Shown here in pieces: positions 59,075 to 64,000 of a stretch of DNA of 64,000 bases (position 1 is the first letter of the stretch; every line of letters starts with the position of its first letter). The translations under genes and the position numbers were made by a program. This stretch comes from an uncultured Eubacteriales bacterium. Its GTDB lineage: Bacteria > Bacillota > Clostridia > Oscillospirales > CAG-272. The stretch covers positions 1 through 64,000 of the forward strand of contig CAKSLQ010000005.1 of assembly GCA_934467415.1 (NCBI GenBank), in the 5' to 3' direction. The notes beneath the pieces are model-generated. The model was not told where the DNA came from. It was given only the letters and a program-made list of their open reading frames with translations, and searched no databases.

Positions 59075-59113
59075 GCGCAAAGTCATCGGCGCTGTCGGTT
59101 GAGATACATAGGC

Positions 59114-59151
59114 AAAAAGCCGCGCACGGAGTTCCCGTGCGCGGCTTTTTT
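59114..59151 (+). terminator. Terminator of the DUF5684 gene
   Basis: AAAAAGCCGCGCACGG and CCGTGCGCGGCTTTTT form a 16-bp stem with an AGTT loop. Confidence 0.93.
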
Positions 59152-59186
59152 GTGCATTTATCCGGCGGAATTGTGGGGCGCGCCTG

Positions 59187-59214
59187 TTGACTTTGCGCCG
59201 CGAATCGGTATAAT
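59187..59214 (+). promoter_or_regulatory. Promoter of fhs
   Basis: TTGACT and TATAAT are 16 bases apart, about 40 bases before the start codon. Confidence 0.7.
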
Positions 59215-59252
59215 ATAGATAATAAACTTTTTCAAGGCGGAACGGAGGAAGC

Positions 59253-60926
59253 ATGGCGCATTTAACGGATATTGAGATTGCACAGCAGGCGAAGATGCAG
59301 CCGATCACAGAGATCGCCGCGGCGGCGGGCATCGACGCGGAACTGCTCGAACCCTACGGCAGGTATAAGGCGAAGGTTTCGCTCTCTCTGCTCGATCACG
59401 CAAAGAAGCAGGGCAAGCTCGTGCTGGTGACGGCGATCACGCCGACGCCGGCGGGCGAGGGCAAGACCACGACGACGGTGGGGCTTGCCGACGGGCTGCA
59501 CCGCATCGGCAAATCGGTGGCGGCCGCCCTGCGTGAGCCGTCGCTCGGCCCGGTCTTCGGCATCAAGGGCGGCGCTGCGGGCGGCGGGTATGCACAGGTG
59601 GTGCCGATGGAGGACATCAACCTGCATTTCACCGGCGATTTTCACGCCATCGGCGCGGCAAACAACCTGCTTGCCGCGATGCTGGACAACCACATTCAGC
59701 AGGGCAACGCGCTCGGCATCGACCCGCGCCGCATCACCTGGAAGCGCTGTGTCGATATGAACGACCGCCAGCTCCGTTTTGTCATCGACGGGCTCGGCGG
59801 CAAGGTCAACGGCACGCCGCGCGAGGACGGCTTTGACATCACGGTCGCGTCCGAGATCATGGCGGTCTTCTGCCTGGCGACTTCCATTGCCGACCTTAAG
59901 GCGCGCCTCGCCCGCATCGTGGTGGGCTACACCTATGACGACCGCCCGGTCACCGCGGGCGATCTCAAGGCGGTCGGCGCGATGGCGGCGCTTCTCAAGG
60001 ACGCGCTCGCCCCCAACCTCGTACAGACGCTCGAGGGCACGCCCGCCTTCGTCCACGGCGGCCCGTTTGCCAACATTGCGCACGGCTGCAATTCGGTGCT
60101 GGCCACGCGCATGGCGATGGCGACGGCGGACTACGCCGTCACCGAGGCGGGATTTGGCGCCGACCTCGGCGCGGAGAAGTTCCTCGACATCAAGTGCCGC
60201 GCGGCAGGGCTGACGCCCGACGCCGTGGTGCTGGTGGCCACCGTCCGCGCGCTCAAGATGCACGGCGGCCTTGCGAAGACGGCGCTTGCCGAGGAGAATC
60301 TCGACGCGCTGGAGCGCGGACTGCCGAATCTGCTGCGCCATCTTTCCAATCTCAAAAATGTCTACGGGCTGCCCGCGGTGGTCGCGGTCAACCGCTTCCC
60401 GACCGACACCGACCGCGAGATCGACTGCATCATCGAGAAGTGCCGCGCCCTCGGCGTGAACGTTGTGCTCTCCACCGTCTGGGCAGACGGCGGCCGCGGC
60501 GGCGAAGCGCTGGCGCGCGAGGTCGTCCGCCTCTGCGAGGAGGAGCACGGCGACTTCCGCTATTGCTACCCCGACGATCTCGGCATCGCCGACAAAGTGC
60601 GCGCCGTGGTGGAAAAGGTGTACGGCGGCCGCGATGTGCAGTTCCTGCCCGCGGCGGAAAAGCAGATTGCCCGCCTGACCGAGCTGGGTTACGGAAAGCT
60701 GCCGGTCTGCATCGCGAAGACGCAGTACAGCTTCTCGGACGACCCGACAAAACTCGGCGCGCCCGCGGGTTTCACCGTCACGGTCAAGCAGGTCAAGGTC
60801 AGCGCAGGCGCAGGCTTTGTCGTTGTCCTCACCGGCGACATCATGACCATGCCGGGATTGCCGCGCGTCCCCGCGGCGGAAAAGATCGATGTGACCGACG
60901 ACGGCCGCATCGTCGGACTGTTCTGA
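59253..60926 (+). CDS. fhs: Formate--tetrahydrofolate ligase
   Basis: The 557-residue enzyme joins formate to THF using ATP, giving 10-formyl-THF for purine and C1 metabolism. It has TPTPAGEGKTTTTVGLADGL (P-loop), LREPSLGPVFGIKGGAAGGGYAQV, DINLHFTGDFHAIGAANNLL, FVHGGPFANIAHGCNS and the C-terminal ITMPGLPRVPAAEKID-like block (DIMTMPGLPRVP). GGAGG precedes the ATG. It is followed by guaB after 41 bases, linking C1 units with purine synthesis. Confidence 0.97.
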   Translation: MAHLTDIEIAQQAKMQPITEIAAAAGIDAELLEPYGRYKAKVSLSLLDHAKKQGKLVLVTAITPTPAGEGKTTTTVGLADGLHRIGKSVAAALREPSLGPVFGIKGGAAGGGYAQVVPMEDINLHFTGDFHAIGAANNLLAAMLDNHIQQGNALGIDPRRITWKRCVDMNDRQLRFVIDGLGGKVNGTPREDGFDITVASEIMAVFCLATSIADLKARLARIVVGYTYDDRPVTAGDLKAVGAMAALLKDALAPNLVQTLEGTPAFVHGGPFANIAHGCNSVLATRMAMATADYAVTEAGFGADLGAEKFLDIKCRAAGLTPDAVVLVATVRALKMHGGLAKTALAEENLDALERGLPNLLRHLSNLKNVYGLPAVVAVNRFPTDTDREIDCIIEKCRALGVNVVLSTVWADGGRGGEALAREVVRLCEEEHGDFRYCYPDDLGIADKVRAVVEKVYGGRDVQFLPAAEKQIARLTELGYGKLPVCIAKTQYSFSDDPTKLGAPAGFTVTVKQVKVSAGAGFVVVLTGDIMTMPGLPRVPAAEKIDVTDDGRIVGLF

Positions 60927-60967
60927 TTGAAAAAAGAAAACGAAGATAGAGGTGTCAAGGAGAAATT

Positions 60968-62473
60968 ATGGCTATTTTTATCAATGAACCCGCGCATACG
61001 TTTAACGAATACCTGCTGATCCCCGGCTATTCGTCGGCGGAATGCATCCCCGCAAACGTGAGCCTGAAGACCCCGCTCGTCCGCTACAGACGCGGCGAGG
61101 AATCGGCCATCACGATGAACATCCCGATGGTTTCCGCGATCATGCAGTCGGTCTCGGGCGACAAGATGGCGATCGCGCTGGCCACCGAGGGCGGCGTGTC
61201 CTTCATTTACGGCTCGCAGTCGATCGGAGACGAGGCGGCGATGGTTGCCCGCGCCAAGAATCACAAGGCGGGCTTTGTCACCAGCGACTCCAACATTTCT
61301 CCCGACGCCACCATGGCGGACGTCGTGGCGCTCAAGGAGCGCACGGGTCACTCGACCGTGGCGGTCACCGAGGACGGAACGGCCGAGGGCAAGCTGCTCG
61401 GCATCGTCACCGGCCGCGACTACCGCGTCAGCCGCATGGATCCCGCGACGAAGGTGCGCGAATTCATGACGCCGTTCGACAAGCTGATCGTCGCCAAGGA
61501 GGGCACGACGCTGAAGGAGGCGAACGACATCATCTGGGATCACAAGCTCAATTCGCTGCCGATCATCAACGATGAGCAGAAGCTCTGCTACTTCGTCTTC
61601 CGCAAGGACTATGACACGCACAAGCAGAATCCGAACGAGCTGCTGGATGCGCACAAGCGCTACGTTGTCGGCGCGGGCATCAACACGCGCGACTACGCCG
61701 AGCGCGTCCCTGCACTGCTTGAGGCGGGCGCCGACGTGCTCTGCATCGATTCCTCCGAGGGCTTCTCGGAGTGGCAGAAGCGCACGATCGCCTGGATCCG
61801 TGAGAATTACGGCGAGAGCGTCCGCGTCGGCGCGGGCAACGTTGTCGATGCGGAGGGCTTCCGCTTCCTCGCCGACTGCGGCGCGGACTTCGTCAAGGTG
61901 GGCATCGGCGGCGGTTCGATCTGCATCACCCGCGAGACCAAGGGCATCGGCCGCGGACAGGCGACCGCGCTGATCGAGGTCTGCCGTGCGCGCGACGAAT
62001 ACTTCGCCGAGACCGGCATCTATGTCCCCGTCTGCTCGGACGGCGGCATCGTGTATGACCACCACATCACGCTGGCGCTGGCCATGGGCGCGGACTTTGT
62101 CATGCTGGGCAGATACTTTGCCCGCTTTGACGAGAGCCCGACGAACAAGATCTCGATCGGCGGCAACTACTTCAAGGAATACTGGGGCGAGGGCTCGGCA
62201 CGCGCGCGCAACTGGCAGCGCTACGACCTCGGCGGCGACAAGAAGCTGTCGTTTGAAGAGGGCGTGGACTCCTACGTTCCCTATGCGGGCAGCCTCAAGG
62301 ACAACGTTGCCCTGTCGCTGAGCAAGGTGAAGTCCACGATGTGCAACTGCGGCGCGCTCACCATCAAGGAGCTGCAGGAGAAGGCGAAGATCACGCTCGT
62401 CTCGGCGACCAGCATCGTCGAGGGCGGCGCGCACGACGTCATTCAGAAGGAAAAGAGCCAGACCGTGAAATAA
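60968..62473 (+). CDS. guaB: IMP dehydrogenase
   Basis: This 501-residue enzyme oxidises IMP to XMP with NAD, the first step to GMP. It has two CBS domains at about 100-215 (STVAVTEDG, MTPFDKLIVAKEGTTLKEA), the catalytic barrel with VLCIDSSEGFSEWQ, the active-site loop VGIGGGSICITRE with its cysteine, CSDGGIVYDHHITLALAMGADFVMLG and an EGVDSYVPYAG flap. The loop has GGGSIC where many have GPGSIC. AAGGAG precedes the ATG. Probably co-transcribed with fhs. Confidence 0.95.
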   Translation: MAIFINEPAHTFNEYLLIPGYSSAECIPANVSLKTPLVRYRRGEESAITMNIPMVSAIMQSVSGDKMAIALATEGGVSFIYGSQSIGDEAAMVARAKNHKAGFVTSDSNISPDATMADVVALKERTGHSTVAVTEDGTAEGKLLGIVTGRDYRVSRMDPATKVREFMTPFDKLIVAKEGTTLKEANDIIWDHKLNSLPIINDEQKLCYFVFRKDYDTHKQNPNELLDAHKRYVVGAGINTRDYAERVPALLEAGADVLCIDSSEGFSEWQKRTIAWIRENYGESVRVGAGNVVDAEGFRFLADCGADFVKVGIGGGSICITRETKGIGRGQATALIEVCRARDEYFAETGIYVPVCSDGGIVYDHHITLALAMGADFVMLGRYFARFDESPTNKISIGGNYFKEYWGEGSARARNWQRYDLGGDKKLSFEEGVDSYVPYAGSLKDNVALSLSKVKSTMCNCGALTIKELQEKAKITLVSATSIVEGGAHDVIQKEKSQTVK

Positions 62474-62517
62474 GAAAAGGCAGGGAACTTTGCAGCGCAG
62501 AGTTTCCTGCTTTCTGC

Positions 62518-62546
62518 TTGCACAGACGGCGGCGGGATGGTATAAT
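62518..62546 (+). promoter_or_regulatory. Promoter of the TetR-family gene
   Basis: TTGCAC and a perfect TATAAT are 17 bases apart, with a TGG extension. Confidence 0.75.
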
Positions 62547-62580
62547 AAGAATGTACATTTCGTTTTGTTTGGGAGGCAGT

Positions 62581-63162
62581 ATGTCGCAGATCACGAAACG
62601 CGCGCTGGAAGCGTCGCTGAAAAACCTGCTGGCGAAGCGCCCGCTGGACAAGATCACGGTGACCGACATCACCGAGGACTGCGGGATCAACCGCATGACC
62701 TTCTACTATCATTTCAAGGACATCTACGACCTTGTGGAATGGGCGTGCATCGAGGATGCGACCCGTGCGCTTGCGGGCAGAAAGACCGCCGGGACCTGGC
62801 AGCAGGGCTTTTTGCGGATCTTTGAGGAGGTGCGCGACAACAAGGTCTTTGTGATGAACGTCTACCGCTGCGTCAGCCGCGAGCAGGTCGAGCGCTATCT
62901 CACGCCGCTGACCGACGATCTGCTGATGGGCGTGGTCAACGAGTATGCCGCCGGGATGACCGTGCGCGAGGAGGACAAGGCGTTCATCGCGCGGGTGTAT
63001 GCCTATTCCTTCGTCGGCGTGCTGCTCGACTGGGTGCGCGATGGCATGAAGGTCGAGCCGGAGACGATCGTAGACCGCCTCGCGCTCGTGCTGCAAGGCG
63101 ACATTGCGGCGGCGCTCGGCCGCTTCCGCCTGGACAAAACTTTATCAAAAGCACCCGAGTGA
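62581..63162 (+). CDS. TetR/AcrR family transcriptional regulator
   Basis: The 193-residue protein has an N-terminal helix-turn-helix (ALEASLKNLLAKRPLDKITV, TDITEDCGINRMTFYYHFKDIYDL) and a C-terminal helical domain of the TetR_C_8 (DhaS-like) type, with FLRIFEEVRDNKVFVMNVYRC and YAYSFVGVLLDWVRDGMK. GGGAGG precedes the ATG. It lies immediately upstream of the oleate hydratase gene in the same direction with its own promoter; by context it probably regulates that gene in response to a fatty acid. Confidence 0.92.
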   Translation: MSQITKRALEASLKNLLAKRPLDKITVTDITEDCGINRMTFYYHFKDIYDLVEWACIEDATRALAGRKTAGTWQQGFLRIFEEVRDNKVFVMNVYRCVSREQVERYLTPLTDDLLMGVVNEYAAGMTVREEDKAFIARVYAYSFVGVLLDWVRDGMKVEPETIVDRLALVLQGDIAAALGRFRLDKTLSKAPE

Positions 63163-63178
63163 TAAAAATTTTTACAGC

Positions 63179-63217
63179 TTTCGCCCCCGTGATGAAATTT
63201 TCATCGCGGGGGCGAAA
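63179..63217. promoter_or_regulatory. 17-bp-arm inverted repeat between the TetR gene and ohyA promoter
   Basis: TTTCGCCCCCGTGATGA and TCATCGCGGGGGCGAAA form a stem with one G-U pair and a five-base loop. No T-run follows, so as a terminator it is incomplete. It ends eight bases before the -35 box of the oleate hydratase promoter and could be an operator. Confidence 0.5.
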
Positions 63218-63224
63218 CTGTCTA

Positions 63225-63253
63225 TTGTAAAGCCTGCGGAATGTGGATATACT
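63225..63253 (+). promoter_or_regulatory. Promoter of the oleate hydratase gene
   Basis: TTGTAA and TATACT are 17 bases apart, about 40 bases before the ATG. Confidence 0.75.
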
Positions 63254-63293
63254 GAAGTCACAAAGAAAAAAACAACACACGGAGGTAACCGCT

Positions 63294-64000
63294 ATGTATT
63301 ATTCCGCAGGTACTTACGAATCCTTTGCACACCCCGAAAAGCCGGAGGGTGTGGACAGAAAATCGGCTTATATCATCGGCACCGGCCTTGCAGGTCTGTC
63401 CGCCGCCTTCTACCTGGTCCGCGACGGTCAGATGAAGGGCGAGCGCATCCACCTGCTGGAGAAGCTGGAGCTTGCGGGCGGCAGCTGTGACGGCAGAAAA
63501 GACGTGACCAAGGGCTTCTATATGCGCGGCGGCCGCGAGATGGACAACCACTTCGAGTGCATGTGGGATATGTTCCGCGACGTGCCCTCGATCGAGACGC
63601 CCGGCGTCTCGGTGCTGGACGAATACTACTGGCTCAACAAGCACGACCCCAACTACTCGCTCTGCCGCGCCACCGTAAACCGCGGCGAGGACGCACACAC
63701 CGACGGCAAGTTCACACTGGATCGCGCCAGCGCGATGGCGCTCTCCAAGCTGTTCATCACGCCGGAGAGCGAGCTGGAGGACAAGAAGATCTCGGACGTT
63801 CTGCCCGACACGTTCTGGTCCACCAACTTCTGGCTCTACTGGCAGACGATGTTCGCCTTCCAGACCTGGTCGAGCGCGCTCGAGATGAAGCGCTACCTCT
63901 GCCGCTATGTCCACCACATCGACGGTCTGCCGGACTTCAGCGCGCTGCGCTTCACGAAGTACAACCAGTATGAGAGCATGATCCTGCCGCTGGTCAAGTA
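63294..64000 (+). CDS. ohyA: Oleate hydratase (5' part; gene continues past window)
   Basis: The first 235 codons encode the start of a fatty-acid double-bond hydratase, an FAD enzyme that adds water to oleic or linoleic acid. Seen are the N-terminal YYSAGTYESFAHPEKPEGVD, the FAD-binding SAYIIGTGLAGLSAAFYLVRD, LLEKLELAGGSCDG, the MRGGREMDNHFECMWDMFRDVPS segment typical of the family, and WSTNFWLYWQTMFAFQTWSSALEMKRYL. GGAGGTAA precedes the ATG. In gut bacteria this enzyme is thought to detoxify unsaturated fatty acids. The remainder of the gene lies beyond the window. Confidence 0.95.
   Translation, partial: MYYSAGTYESFAHPEKPEGVDRKSAYIIGTGLAGLSAAFYLVRDGQMKGERIHLLEKLELAGGSCDGRKDVTKGFYMRGGREMDNHFECMWDMFRDVPSIETPGVSVLDEYYWLNKHDPNYSLCRATVNRGEDAHTDGKFTLDRASAMALSKLFITPESELEDKKISDVLPDTFWSTNFWLYWQTMFAFQTWSSALEMKRYLCRYVHHIDGLPDFSALRFTKYNQYESMILPLVK

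Noticed and set aside
1..64000. tRNA, rRNA, CRISPR, prophage or IS elements
   Set aside because: Reading both strands I found no tRNA T-loop patterns, rRNA segments, evenly spaced direct repeats, or transposase or phage proteins. A dedicated search could still reveal divergent cases.

Overview
The window is a GC-rich (roughly 60-65%) chromosomal segment from a Gram-positive, low-redundancy bacterium that looks like a gut-type member of the Clostridia (Oscillospirales-like). Grounds: strong AGGAGG-type ribosome binding sites, sigma-A promoters with 17-nt spacing, intrinsic terminators, a lysine riboswitch, SLH-domain surface proteins, a SpoIID-family protein, DarA, Tex, RarA, TagA/WecG, an NSS transporter, and dispersed palindromic repeats of the kind seen in gut Clostridia. 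No rRNA, tRNA, CRISPR array, phage or insertion-sequence transposase was seen.

Layout. 0.1-2 kb (minus): DUF559 nuclease, endonuclease-IV-like TIM barrel and YqeG phosphatase. 2-6.7 kb (plus): lysine riboswitch with its terminator, then an amino-acid ABC transporter whose binding protein has its two lobes in reversed order, then an NhaC-family carrier. 6.7-11.2 kb (minus): an ABC exporter with an unusual N-terminus, DUF1854 protein, DarA (c-di-AMP receptor) and a UgtP-like glycosyltransferase. 11.4-12.1 kb: DUF6062 protein. 12.4-23.3 kb: a surface locus on the minus strand (DUF6259 hydrolase-like protein, solute-binding lipoprotein, two related surface proteins, a 59-residue peptide, and a 1490-residue SLH/ADP-ribosylglycohydrolase protein) facing a divergent AraC regulator. 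23.7-28.9 kb: meso-diaminopimelate dehydrogenase, then a metF / activation-domain / metH operon. 29-42.4 kb: MBOAT and DHHW acetylation pair, recG, rarA, a tiny membrane peptide, rsuA-type pseudouridine synthase, tex, an msmK-type ATPase, a CPBP protease, tadA and dinB. 42.5-48.5 kb: a secreted protein, SpoIID-domain protein, PPi-type phosphofructokinase, TagA-family glycosyltransferase and gap. 49-55.2 kb: a 2076-residue modular surface protein with GLUG repeats and a cohesin-like domain. 55.4-64 kb: VanY-like carboxypeptidase, NSS transporter, nagB, DUF5684 membrane protein, fhs, guaB, a TetR regulator and the start of an oleate hydratase gene cut by the window edge.

Functional threads. Lysine is handled by riboswitch-controlled uptake plus the one-step Ddh route to meso-diaminopimelate. 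One-carbon metabolism is represented by fhs, metF and a methionine synthase whose reactivation domain is a separate gene. Cell-surface biology takes up about a quarter of the window and includes the least conventional proteins. Several families of short palindromic repeats sit in the gaps between transcription units.
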